NCBI GenBank assembly: GCA_963929535.1
Contig: CAWVIZ010000003.1
Coordinates: 325,708 to 389,707 of the forward strand
From: Pullilachnospira sp963929535
Lineage (GTDB): Bacteria > Bacillota > Clostridia > Lachnospirales > Lachnospiraceae
Reading direction: 5' to 3'
DNA length: 64,000 bases
In this document: positions 1 through 7,936 of the stretch, one piece after another
Layout of the letters: the number at the start of each line of letters is the position of its first letter
Position numbering within the stretch: position 1 is the first letter of the stretch
Notes under the pieces: model-generated
The model's input: only the letters and a program-made list of their open reading frames with translations
What the model was told of the DNA's origin: nothing
Database searches by the model: none
Translations under genes and position numbers: made by a program

Positions 1-741
1 GTCTTTGAAGGAAACTTCTCCTGCATTCCATGCGTCCAGTTCTTCATCCGTATCCCAGCACTGCATATATGCGTTTCGGATCGTCCAGCAAGCACAGCTC
101 TCATCTATGCAGGCGCCGAATTTGCCTGTTTTCTCCGTAATCTGCTCACAGGCGGAAATGAATTCATCCCAGGTCCACGCCCCATCCTCCGGAAGCGTCA
201 CACCTGCGGCATCTGTAAGTTCCGTATTGGCAATAATCAGCGGATACACGCTTCCATAGGGCACATTGTACAGCTTCCCATCGTACGTTCCTATCTCCAG
301 CGAAGAGGGGTCTGTAAACTGATCTCTCCACTCGTCATCCATATACTCTGTCAGATCGGTAGCTAAATCCGCAGAAGTAAAGGAATTCATCTGATTCGGC
401 CAATACATTACTACATCGATCTGTTCTCCCGCTGTAGCCGCGGTTTTTACAGTCTGTTCCAAAGCCGTCTGATCCAGGATCTTGATCGTCAGATTGTATT
501 TGTCGTCAAATTTTTCATGAAGCATCTCCTGCAGCGGTTCATCAGCCTCTGTTTTCATAAATACGCAGACCAGATCTTCTTTTTCGCCGGAACCTTCCTG
601 GGAATCTTCTCCGGAATCGCTCTCTGACGATGCTTCTTTGCCGGAATTTTCGGAACCCTCATCCGAACTTCCGCAGCCCGCCGCGCTGATCATCATCAGT
701 CCTGCAAGTCCTAAGGCCAGCCATCTCTTTTTGTTTCTCAT
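1..741 (-). CDS. Extracellular solute-binding lipoprotein of a sugar-type ABC importer, C-terminus cut by window edge
   Basis: The visible 247 codons start at the ATG at 741, preceded by AAGGAGGT five bases upstream. The N-terminus is a lipoprotein signal: MRNKKR, a hydrophobic run, then SAAGC with the lipidated Cys at residue 23. A Ser/Glu/Gly-rich linker follows. The mature part has the look of family 1 solute-binding proteins, with a segment near residues 150-170 reading GTYDGKLYNVPYG. The protein would sit on the outer face of the membrane and deliver a sugar or oligosaccharide to permeases lying beyond the window. It lies directly downstream of, and on the same strand as, the YesM/YesN two-component genes, a common arrangement for carbohydrate uptake loci, so that system probably controls it. 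The substrate cannot be told from the sequence. The C-terminal half is missing because the gene runs off base 1. Confidence 0.9.
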   Translation of the reverse strand, partial: MRNKKRWLALGLAGLMMISAAGCGSSDEGSENSGKEASSESDSGEDSQEGSGEKEDLVCVFMKTEADEPLQEMLHEKFDDKYNLTIKILDQTALEQTVKTAATAGEQIDVVMYWPNQMNSFTSADLATDLTEYMDDEWRDQFTDPSSLEIGTYDGKLYNVPYGSVYPLIIANTELTDAAGVTLPEDGAWTWDEFISACEQITEKTGKFGACIDESCACWTIRNAYMQCWDTDEELDAWNAGEVSFKD

Positions 742-862
742 AAATACCTCCTTCTCCGGCCATGTTTCCGTATCAGCCGGTTGTTTTGTTGATACCTATA
801 TCCTAACGAAAAAAAGATGTTTCAAAAATAGCAGAATTCTCACATCATATAGGAAATTTCTA

Positions 863-2404
863 TCATATTTTTTGATTTCGGCAGTCACTTGCCGAACAGC
901 CAAAAGTCTTTTTAAACAGCTTAGAGAAGTATACATAATCACTGTATCCCACCCGTTCCGCAATCATTTTTACCGGAAACGAAGTATTCTGCAGTAAACG
1001 CCTTGCCTCCTCCATCCGAATCCGCAGCAGATAATCGGTAAAAGGGCGCCCCGTCTCCCGTTTAAAAATTGAGCTGAGATAATTGGGGGATTTTTTTAAT
1101 TCTTCCGCTACCTTCTCTATCGTTACCGGTTCCGAAAAATGCTTTTCCAGATATTTGACCGCTGCGGCCACAGTGGGGGAAAACAGATCTAACCGCTGTT
1201 TTTGCGCCTTTTGATCCGCCACCTCCAAAAGAAATTCTCCAAAAGCCTGAATATACTCTTCCAGATATTCCGCCTGTTCCCAGGCTGTCCTCATCCCTTC
1301 CGGGGACAGGTAATCCTCCATATTCTTCGTCAATTCGTGAACGATCCGCATCAGAAACTCCTTGAGCTGCCCTTTGCCGGGTCTCGCATCTGCAGCATAT
1401 CGTTTCAGCTTTGTCACTGCCTGCCCCAGCGCTTCTTTGTCCGCGCGCTCTCCTGCCTGCAGAACAGCTTTGCACAATACTTCTGTTTTTTCTTCAGTCC
1501 AGATGGAATCCTCTCTCAAACCTTCCCAGAAAATAACCGCTCCCCTTCCGATGTAAAAGCTCTCCTCCAATGCTTCTCCGGCCTCCTGCCAGGCCCGATA
1601 AATCCCACGGCTGGAATGTCCGTCTGAAATTCCCGCAGTCGCCGTTACCCTTTCTTCCTTCATCCGTTCATTGATCGCCTGGATCCGATTTTTTATCTCT
1701 ATCTTCTGCTGATACATTTGAAGGACAGACACTGTCCCAGGGCAAAAAAACAGGATGATCTCTTTGCACCGGTCCCGTTCCATCCGCAGAAAAATCCCGC
1801 CAAAATAATCAGCCATCCCTTCCAATTCATGTTCTACTTCTGACTTTCCAATCTCCCTCTCATCCCCATACTCTATGCGGATTTTATTCACCAGAATCCG
1901 AACAGGTCTGTCGCTCCCGGCTTTTCCCAGCAATCCTAAAATGATTTCCGACAGATCCCTTTCTTCCTCCGGATGGTAAAGCGCATACCGAAGTTTTTCC
2001 TCCTGCTCCTCCCGTTCCATCTGCAGCCGCATCTCGCGGATATCTCTGACCTGTCTGTCAACCAACTGAATCAGCCGTTCCATCCGAACCGGTTTCAGTT
2101 CATAATCGTTAGCTCCATTTCTCAACGCTTCCCGGGCATAATCAAAGTCAGCATAAGCGCTGAGAATAAGAAAGCGCGCCTCCGAGTCAAACTTTCTCAC
2201 CTCATGCAGAAATTCCAATCCATTCATCTGGGGCATCCGGATATCTGCCAGAATAATATCCGGTTTAAAATCTTTCAGTTCCTCCAATGCCGCCCTTCCG
2301 TTCGGATAGTCCCGCACCTGATCGATTCCTACGGTCTCCCAGTCAATGCCATACCGTATTCCTTCTCTTATCTGCCTGTCGTCATCCACGATCATTAATT
2401 TCAT
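863..2404 (-). CDS. YesN-like AraC-family response regulator
   Basis: 513 residues. The N-terminal receiver domain (about 1-120) has the acidic pocket VDDD at 6-9 and the phospho-acceptor Asp54 in ILADIRMP. The middle 250 residues are a variable linker. The C-terminal 100 residues are an AraC-type double helix-turn-helix (EKVAEELKKSPNYLSSIFK and the downstream IAERVGYSDYVYFSKLFKK). The start chosen is the ATG at 2404, which has GAGGAGGTG six bases upstream; an in-frame TTG at 2431 overlaps the kinase gene but has no ribosome binding site. The gap to the kinase gene is 23 bases, so both are surely one operon. By family it should be phosphorylated by the adjacent YesM-like kinase and activate sugar uptake genes, plausibly the solute-binding protein just downstream. 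Confidence 0.93.
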   Translation of the reverse strand: MKLMIVDDDRQIREGIRYGIDWETVGIDQVRDYPNGRAALEELKDFKPDIILADIRMPQMNGLEFLHEVRKFDSEARFLILSAYADFDYAREALRNGANDYELKPVRMERLIQLVDRQVRDIREMRLQMEREEQEEKLRYALYHPEEERDLSEIILGLLGKAGSDRPVRILVNKIRIEYGDEREIGKSEVEHELEGMADYFGGIFLRMERDRCKEIILFFCPGTVSVLQMYQQKIEIKNRIQAINERMKEERVTATAGISDGHSSRGIYRAWQEAGEALEESFYIGRGAVIFWEGLREDSIWTEEKTEVLCKAVLQAGERADKEALGQAVTKLKRYAADARPGKGQLKEFLMRIVHELTKNMEDYLSPEGMRTAWEQAEYLEEYIQAFGEFLLEVADQKAQKQRLDLFSPTVAAAVKYLEKHFSEPVTIEKVAEELKKSPNYLSSIFKRETGRPFTDYLLRIRMEEARRLLQNTSFPVKMIAERVGYSDYVYFSKLFKKTFGCSASDCRNQKI

Positions 2405-2427
2405 ATTCCACCTCCTCAAATATCCGT

Positions 2428-4221
2428 TCAAGGCGAAATCCGCATCTGTTTTTCTGTCTGTTCAGAGTATCTCAGCAGCACCTTTACTATGGTGCCCGCT
2501 CCTTTTCTGCTGTAAAACCTCAGACCGCAGTTTTCTCCGGAAGTAAGGCGCACTCTTTCATCAATATTCCTTAACGCGAAGGCGTTGGAGGGATCAGACT
2601 CTGAACGCATCCAGGCGCGCACCCGCGCCTGATCTGTTCCCACCCCATTATCCGCTACTGTAATTTCCACCAACTGTTCTCTGTTTTTGATCCGTTTTCT
2701 CACTCTTACCAAAATCTTTCCGCCGTTCTCTTTCTCCTCCAATCCATGAACTATCGCATTCTCCACCAATGGCTGAACAATCAGTTTCGGGATTTCGGCC
2801 TCTTTCAATTCCTCCTCCACAGAAATTTCCAGCTCTACCGGAACGGAATAGCGTTTCTTCACCAAATAGAAATAAGACTGCGCCAGATCCAGCTCTTCCT
2901 GGATGCACAATGTCTCCTTTCCAAAATTCAGCACATGTTTAAAAATTTCCGACAGCGCTTCCAACTGACGTCCCACTTCATAATCCCGATTGCGGATCGC
3001 CGTCCAGTGAATACTGTCCAGAGTATTATAAAGAAAATGAGGTTTCATCTGGGTCAGCAGTCCTTCCCTCTCTGCTTCCTGAGTCTTGATTTTCTCAAGA
3101 TATACCTGATTTACCAGATGGTTGATCTTATCCATCATATCTTCAAAGTTTCGGATGATACTGCCAATCTCGTCTTCATTAGAAGGCAGACTGCTCTGCT
3201 CCATTTCCCCCCATTTCACTCTGTTCATCCGAATAGAAAGTCTCTTTAAAGGAGCAATGATGTAGCGATTCTGAATCCATGCATACGTCATTCCAAATAC
3301 CAGACAAACACCTACAGATACCAGCATAAAAATGATTCCTGAATTCGTACCGCTATTTTCCATAATACTGATCAGATACCACCCGTTCTGGCATCTCACA
3401 TAATAAAGCCAGGCATCCGTGTCACGCCAACGGATACGGAAATAACCTGACTCCTGATCTTCCTGCTGCAGAATAGTCTCCAGATATCCTTTGTTCTTTC
3501 CCAGATCACGCTTCCAGCGTGAGGATATCACTTCTCCCTTTTCATTAATGATCATAGAATCCCGTCCATCTTCCGGCAAATAGCTGAGATAACGTATCCG
3601 CAGCTTTTCCTCGGAAAGACAGACAAAAACTTCTCCCATCCGGGAATTTCGATATACATTATATATATTGGAATACAGCGTAATTACCTGCTCCTGCTGC
3701 AGTTTCCCATATTCCCAGTACTCTGCTTTCTGCGCGCCGGTCCAGAAAGAGGTTTCATTCTCCAGCCGTTCCATCTGTGCCGGATCCATCTCGTCATTCA
3801 GATACTTATCTCCTCTCTGAAAGACGATTTTTTCCCCGTCACCGATTCCTGCCGCGAACCAATAATCATTCTGATTGAATTCCTCTTCAAAAAAATCCGC
3901 CAGCGCAAGATAATCCTTTGATTTTCCCCTGTTATTTAATATCCTGGAAATATTGGCATTCCCCTGGCAAGTATTTGTAAATTGCCGGGCCTGTTCCAGA
4001 ACATTATCCAATTCCGCTGCCAATTCTTCCAAAACACTCAGTTCATAGACTCGTTGACTGTCCTTCTCCTGGCTGACCATTTTGTTGGAAATAATTCCTC
4101 CTACCAATGAAAAAGGAAGCAGGATACACATAACAAGTGCTCCTGCCATCTTACGCTGTATTGACCAGTTACGATATAAAAAAATGGTTTTCTTTCGCTT
4201 TCCGGACTGTAAGTTCCTCAT
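2428..4221 (-). CDS. YesM-like sensor histidine kinase
   Basis: 597 residues from the ATG at 4221, which has GGAGGAG ten bases upstream; the longer in-frame ATG at 4251 has no ribosome binding site. Architecture: a first membrane segment at about 25-44, an extracellular sensor region of about 245 residues, a second membrane segment at about 292-315, HAMP, then the His_kinase domain with the phospho-acceptor His near 394 in QMKPHFLYNTLDSIHW, and an HATPase domain with N box LVENAIVHGLEE (near 487) and G box ADNGVGTD. This is the LytS/YesM class that senses extracellular or transporter-bound carbohydrates. It is the first gene of a kinase-regulator-binding protein series on the minus strand. 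Confidence 0.93.
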   Translation of the reverse strand: MRNLQSGKRKKTIFLYRNWSIQRKMAGALVMCILLPFSLVGGIISNKMVSQEKDSQRVYELSVLEELAAELDNVLEQARQFTNTCQGNANISRILNNRGKSKDYLALADFFEEEFNQNDYWFAAGIGDGEKIVFQRGDKYLNDEMDPAQMERLENETSFWTGAQKAEYWEYGKLQQEQVITLYSNIYNVYRNSRMGEVFVCLSEEKLRIRYLSYLPEDGRDSMIINEKGEVISSRWKRDLGKNKGYLETILQQEDQESGYFRIRWRDTDAWLYYVRCQNGWYLISIMENSGTNSGIIFMLVSVGVCLVFGMTYAWIQNRYIIAPLKRLSIRMNRVKWGEMEQSSLPSNEDEIGSIIRNFEDMMDKINHLVNQVYLEKIKTQEAEREGLLTQMKPHFLYNTLDSIHWTAIRNRDYEVGRQLEALSEIFKHVLNFGKETLCIQEELDLAQSYFYLVKKRYSVPVELEISVEEELKEAEIPKLIVQPLVENAIVHGLEEKENGGKILVRVRKRIKNREQLVEITVADNGVGTDQARVRAWMRSESDPSNAFALRNIDERVRLTSGENCGLRFYSRKGAGTIVKVLLRYSEQTEKQMRISP

Positions 4222-4276
4222 TTCTGCTGTCTCTTCTCCTCCGAAATCCATGGAATGCTGTCAGCTATCCGCCATT

Positions 4277-4419
4277 GTAACAGTTCAGCCTTCCGGCTTC
4301 ACTGTTACAAATGCATGCACACAGGCTGTGATTTTCGCAGCCTGGCGCCCGCAAATCTCGGGATCACGCTGCGAATGCAGCGTGACACCTCGCGGGACAT
4401 TGGAAGGCTGAACTGTTAC
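4277..4419. repeat. MITE-like 143-bp repeat, copy A
   Basis: A 143-bp element with matching inverted ends GTAACAGTTCAGCCTTCC, no reading frame, and several internal hairpins (CACGCTGC against GCAGCGTG; CCCG against CGGG). A nearly identical 143-bp copy lies in the opposite orientation at 12670-12812. The first 32 bases alone form a hairpin that is found as a shorter relative elsewhere in the window. It lies just upstream of the YesM-like gene. The size and structure suit a non-autonomous transposable repeat or REP-like element; no transposase relative is visible. Confidence 0.8.
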
Positions 4420-4484
4420 CCGCCATTCTCTCTTTCCAGTTCCTTCATATCTGCTTTGATAATTATCTATATTTAGATATAAAA

Positions 4485-4523
4485 ATTATAGCATAGAATA
4501 TCCGACAGCTAATATAGTCGGAT
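4485..4523 (-). promoter_or_regulatory. Candidate promoter with overlapping inverted repeat upstream of the YesM-like kinase
   Basis: Read on the minus strand there is an extended -10, TGC TATAAT (4485-4493), about 265 bases before the kinase start. Where a -35 would lie there is an inverted repeat, ATCCGAC (4500-4506) and GTCGGAT (4517-4523), a plausible operator. The repeat copy A lies between this promoter and the gene. The remainder of the gap up to 4892 is AT-rich, and I see no gene in it. Confidence 0.45.
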
Positions 4524-4892
4524 TCTCCACTTTTTATTGCAAATTTCTCCACTGATCTTTTTCATCCTTTTCCTTTTTGGATACTTTTTCTTTATGCGTT
4601 TGCATATAATTTGATAATTTATGCATTTTATATTTTTATTTTTGCTTAATAATAACTATATCTTATTTTATAAGAATTTGCAATATCAACTTCCGGAGTT
4701 TAGCGATTTTCAGTCCCTCCTGCTAAAGTAAAATCCGCTTTCCCCTATCTCTCTCTTATTTTTTCCTGTATAATAACCTTAAATGTTGATGAAGTCATAA
4801 GCTGTATCGTACAGAAACATTTGGCTCATCGCCAAGTACCTGATCAAACCTGCTTTTCAAGTATCCGCATCCAACGCAGAAAGGAGCCGCCC

Positions 4893-6584
4893 ATGAACGA
4901 AACTTTATACTTTAACGGCACGATTCTTACTATGGAATTTCCATCGATATCCCAGTATCCGTCAGTTACAACAGTTCCTGCAGTTTCCTTTGCCGCCCAA
5001 CGCTCCAATCCATATGCCCCCAGGACTTCCGCCCAGGCAGAGCCACCCCAGGCCGTTCTGGTCCGCGACGGTCTGATCGCGGCCACCGGTTCTCTGGAAC
5101 AGTTGAAAAGTCAGGTTCACCCCGGCTGCCAGTTCAGGGATCTGGAAGGTCATACTCTGATGCCGGCTTTTATCGACAGCCACAGTCATTTCTCCGCTGT
5201 AGCCAATTCCCTGCTGCAGGTCTCCCTGGAGGGCGCAGAGGATTTCCAGGATATTATCCGGCGTATACAGGAATTTATCAGGAAAAATCAGATCCCGGAA
5301 GGACAGTGGGTAATCGCGCAGGGATATGATCACAACCTTCTGTCGGAGAAAAATCATCCCCGCCGCCAGGTTCTGGATCAGGCGTCCGCCCGCCATCCCA
5401 TTATCCTTCAGCATGCCTCCGGTCATGTGGGTGTTTTCAATACCCTGGCGCTCCGTCTTCTGGAAATCACCCGGGATACTCCCTGTCCGTCCGGAGGCGT
5501 TCTGGAACAGATCAACGGTCAGCCATCCGGATATATGGAAGAAAACGCATTCATCCATTTTCTTCAGAAAGCCCCTGCCCTTCCTTCTGCCCAAAAGCTG
5601 CTGAACGCCTTTGACAGAGCCCAGGATATCTACGCTTCCTATGGGATCACTACCATCCAGGAAGGATATTTCAGCAGTCAGCTGATCCCATTATACCGCA
5701 GCCTTACCGGCCAGAAGCTGCTCCGCCTGGATGTGGTGGGTTATCCGGACTGGAAGGAGATCGATCAGGTCCTGGAAGAGTTTCCTCTGTCCAGACGGCA
5801 GTACCACCGCCGTCTGAAGATCAATGGCTGCAAAATGTTCCTGGACGGTTCTCCCCAGGGAAGAACTGCCTGGATGCGCAGCCCTTATGCAGATGACCAG
5901 TCTTACCGGGGATACCCTACCATGGATGATGCCGATGTGATACAGGCCTGCCGGGCCGCTCTGGACCGGAAAGTTCAGATCCTGGCACACTGCAATGGGG
6001 ATGCTGCCGCCGCCCAGTATCTCCGGTGCTATGAGACCGCTGCCGGACCGGATCCTGAAAATGGCCCGGATATCCGCCCTGTGATGATCCATGCCCAGCT
6101 TCTGGGACCGGACCAGCTCCCCAAAGTGAAGGCTCTGGGGATGATCCCCTCCTTCTTTATCGCCCACATCTTTCACTGGGGTGATATCCATATCCGGAAC
6201 TTCGGTCTGGAGCGGGCCTCCAATATCAGTCCCGCCGGATCAGCTTTAAGGCTGGGGATCCCCTTTACTTTCCATCAGGATTCCCCCGTCATTCGTCCCA
6301 ACATGGCGGAGACGCTGTGGTGCGCTGTCTGCCGGCACACCCGGCAGGGAATCCTCCTGGGAGCCGACCAGAGAATCCCGGTGGAATCAGCCCTTGCCGC
6401 TGTCACAGCAAACGCCGCCTGGCAGTATGGAGAAGAAGGTGAAAAGGGCAGCATCACCCCCGGTAAAAGAGCCGACCTGGTGATCCTCAGGCAAAATCCC
6501 CTAAAGCTCCCCCCAGAGGAGCTGAAAGATCTGACGGTAATGGAAACCATCAAAGACGGTCAAAGTATCTGGAGAAAGCCCTGA
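4893..6584 (+). CDS. YtcJ-like amidohydrolase (Amidohydro_3)
   Basis: 563 residues. The start at 4893 has AAAGGAG seven bases upstream, better than an in-frame ATG 72 bases earlier. The TIM-barrel metallohydrolase signatures are present: HSHFS within MPAFIDSHSHFS near residue 95 (metal ligands), the HCNGDAAA segment near 366, a His in MIHAQLLG near 398, and HQDSPV near 460. The C-terminal ADLVIL and the small beta-sandwich at both ends are usual for the family. YtcJ-type enzymes hydrolyse amide or ester bonds in unknown small molecules. The segment at about residues 18-45 (Pro/Ser/Ala-rich) is an insertion in the N-terminal sandwich that I do not know from relatives. It is the only plus-strand gene in its neighbourhood and appears monocistronic. 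The substrate is unknown. Confidence 0.9.
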   Translation: MNETLYFNGTILTMEFPSISQYPSVTTVPAVSFAAQRSNPYAPRTSAQAEPPQAVLVRDGLIAATGSLEQLKSQVHPGCQFRDLEGHTLMPAFIDSHSHFSAVANSLLQVSLEGAEDFQDIIRRIQEFIRKNQIPEGQWVIAQGYDHNLLSEKNHPRRQVLDQASARHPIILQHASGHVGVFNTLALRLLEITRDTPCPSGGVLEQINGQPSGYMEENAFIHFLQKAPALPSAQKLLNAFDRAQDIYASYGITTIQEGYFSSQLIPLYRSLTGQKLLRLDVVGYPDWKEIDQVLEEFPLSRRQYHRRLKINGCKMFLDGSPQGRTAWMRSPYADDQSYRGYPTMDDADVIQACRAALDRKVQILAHCNGDAAAAQYLRCYETAAGPDPENGPDIRPVMIHAQLLGPDQLPKVKALGMIPSFFIAHIFHWGDIHIRNFGLERASNISPAGSALRLGIPFTFHQDSPVIRPNMAETLWCAVCRHTRQGILLGADQRIPVESALAAVTANAAWQYGEEGEKGSITPGKRADLVILRQNPLKLPPEELKDLTVMETIKDGQSIWRKP

Positions 6585-6586
6585 CA

Positions 6587-6618
6587 GTTACAGTTCAGCC
6601 TTCCGGCTTAACTGTTAC
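6587..6618. repeat. Short 32-bp hairpin relative of the MITE-like repeat
   Basis: A 32-base unit immediately after the amidohydrolase stop that matches the terminal hairpin of the 143-bp repeat (GTTACAGTTCAGCC and GGCTTAACTGTTAC around a TTCC loop). It may be a solo-end derivative. Downstream, to about 6740, I see nothing else of note. Confidence 0.65.
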
Positions 6619-6744
6619 CCCTGACGTACTCCAGCGGACCCACAGGGTTTGACACTCCGCTGCGGCCGTTCCTTCACAGACGTACGCTTCCGGCAGGCGG
6701 CGTTTCCCATCGGTAAGTCATTTCCGCTCCCCGCAAAGCTCAAA

Positions 6745-6803
6745 AAACCCCGCAGCAGAGCTGTGATGCATAAGCTTTACATCACAGCATAGCTGCGGGG
6801 TTT
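6745..6803. terminator. Long bidirectional terminator hairpin
   Basis: AAACCCCGCAGC pairs perfectly with GCTGCGGGGTTT, and inside it GCTGTGATG pairs with CATCACAGC. The stem has runs of A on one side and T on the other, so it can stop transcription of the plus-strand amidohydrolase and the minus-strand small gene that converge here. Confidence 0.8.
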
Positions 6804-6930
6804 GATCCGTGGTACCGTTTTCAGCCGCAGGGCAGGTTTTCACCGCTTCGGTGGGTGCAAAACGTGTGCCGGGCGGAAATATATCTGTTTTTTCCATGCA
6901 GTACTTCGCTTTTGCGCTTTTCCCTTCGGA

Positions 6931-7161
6931 TTATTCTCTTTCCTCCAGAAGCCGCGTCAGCTCATCCACCGTAACATTCCGATCTGCCATCAGCTGCTGC
7001 AGCTTCTGAATCTTCAGATCTGAAATCTCCTGTTGGATCTGTTCTCTCTCTTCCTCCAGCTTCTCCATTGTCTCCTTGGCGGCATCGTACTTTCCATTCA
7101 GGTCTCCCAGTTTCTTCTCCAGTAACTCCAGCTGTTTTGCATAATTTTTGCGTCTTGCCAT
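6931..7161 (-). CDS. Small coiled-coil protein, resembling DUF4315
   Basis: 76 residues starting at the ATG at 7161 with GGAGG seven bases upstream. Residues 8-55 are a charged heptad-type coiled coil (LEKKLGDLNGKY and EKLEEEREQIQQEI), followed by a short C-terminal segment, MADRNVTVDELTRLLEERE. This layout resembles DUF4315 proteins known from conjugative elements, but no such element lies beside it here. It is probably monocistronic, with its own promoter at 7244-7272. The function is unknown. Confidence 0.7.
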   Translation of the reverse strand: MARRKNYAKQLELLEKKLGDLNGKYDAAKETMEKLEEEREQIQQEISDLKIQKLQQLMADRNVTVDELTRLLEERE

Positions 7162-7243
7162 CTCAATACCTCCATGAGTTTTCCGCATCAGCCTGGAACC
7201 AGGGCGCAGGGTATACGCCCTCTCCAGCCGCTGCATTTTTTTC

Positions 7244-7272
7244 ATTATAAACCAGCTTTTCCCAAAAGGCAA
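7244..7272 (-). promoter_or_regulatory. Sigma-A-type promoter of the small coiled-coil gene
   Basis: On the minus strand, TTGCCT, a 17-base spacer and TATAAT (7249-7244), about 85 bases before the ATG at 7161. Confidence 0.65.
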
Positions 7273-7423
7273 CCAAAGACCCGGAATATTTTCCGCAGTC
7301 CTGTTTCCTACTTGCCAGCAGATGCTTTTGTGCAAGCACAACGCGTGTGCTGTCAAGCAGGAAACGGCTGTGAATAGTAACCGGGATCACACCGTCAATC
7401 CACAGGGTCCGCACTCTGTTTCA

Positions 7424-7470
7424 GCCGCGCCAGGCATGTGCCGCCGCTCCACAGCGGCATTCGCCTGGCT
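7424..7470. repeat. Nested inverted repeat after the HAD gene
   Basis: GCCAGGC (7429-7435) pairs with GCCTGGC (7463-7469), and within it GCCGCT pairs with AGCGGC. It begins right at the stop of the truncated HAD gene and may act as a terminator-like or REP-type structure. Its outer edge, TTCGCCTGGCTCACT, recurs at about 21129-21143. The rest of 7162-7469 holds no gene that I can support. Confidence 0.5.
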
Positions 7471-7805
7471 CACTCCAGCACCAGATAAATTTCTGACAGC
7501 TCCTCCAGGATTTTCCGGATTCCCGCCTTCTCCTCCACCTTTTCCCGGTAAAAACGTTCCGCGATCCCATTCATATCCCGCAGCACTGCCTCCGGATCAT
7601 CTGTGATCCCATACGTATCTCTCAGATACGCGCATCCTTTCTCCGTTCCCTGGTCCCAGAAGGAATTCCGCAGCCCCGGAACCGGTTCAAACCCTTTTCC
7701 GATCACATAGAGATCCGCCAGATCATTCCACAGCCCCATGGAATCCACCAGTGTCCCATCCATGTCGAAAATCGCTCCGTCTATCTCCATTCCTCTCCAA
7801 ATCAT
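7470..7805 (-). CDS. Truncated HAD-superfamily phosphatase (N-terminal half only)
   Basis: 111 residues from the ATG at 7805, which has GAGGAG seven bases upstream. The start is a clear HAD motif I, FDMDGTLVDSM, with the nucleophile and acid Asp pair, followed by a helical cap (about 30-95). The protein stops at EIYLVLE, just where motif II (hydrophobic strand ending in Ser/Thr) should begin. Family members are normally 200-230 residues, so motifs II and III are absent, and none is visible in the other frames downstream. Either the gene lost its 3' half by deletion or it encodes a cap-only remnant. It is downstream of secA on the same strand, 131 bases away. Catalytic activity is unlikely. 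Confidence 0.7.
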   Translation of the reverse strand: MIWRGMEIDGAIFDMDGTLVDSMGLWNDLADLYVIGKGFEPVPGLRNSFWDQGTEKGCAYLRDTYGITDDPEAVLRDMNGIAERFYREKVEEKAGIRKILEELSEIYLVLE

Positions 7806-7936
7806 TGTTTTCTCCTCTGTTCCATTCTTCCGCCTGCTGCCGACGGAAAAAGGGAGCCCGGATCTCTTCTCCAGGTTCCCTCTCTTATCTGTCTCGGGCA
7901 ATTCCCCGCAGCGGCGGCTTTTCGGCTTCTCTGCCC

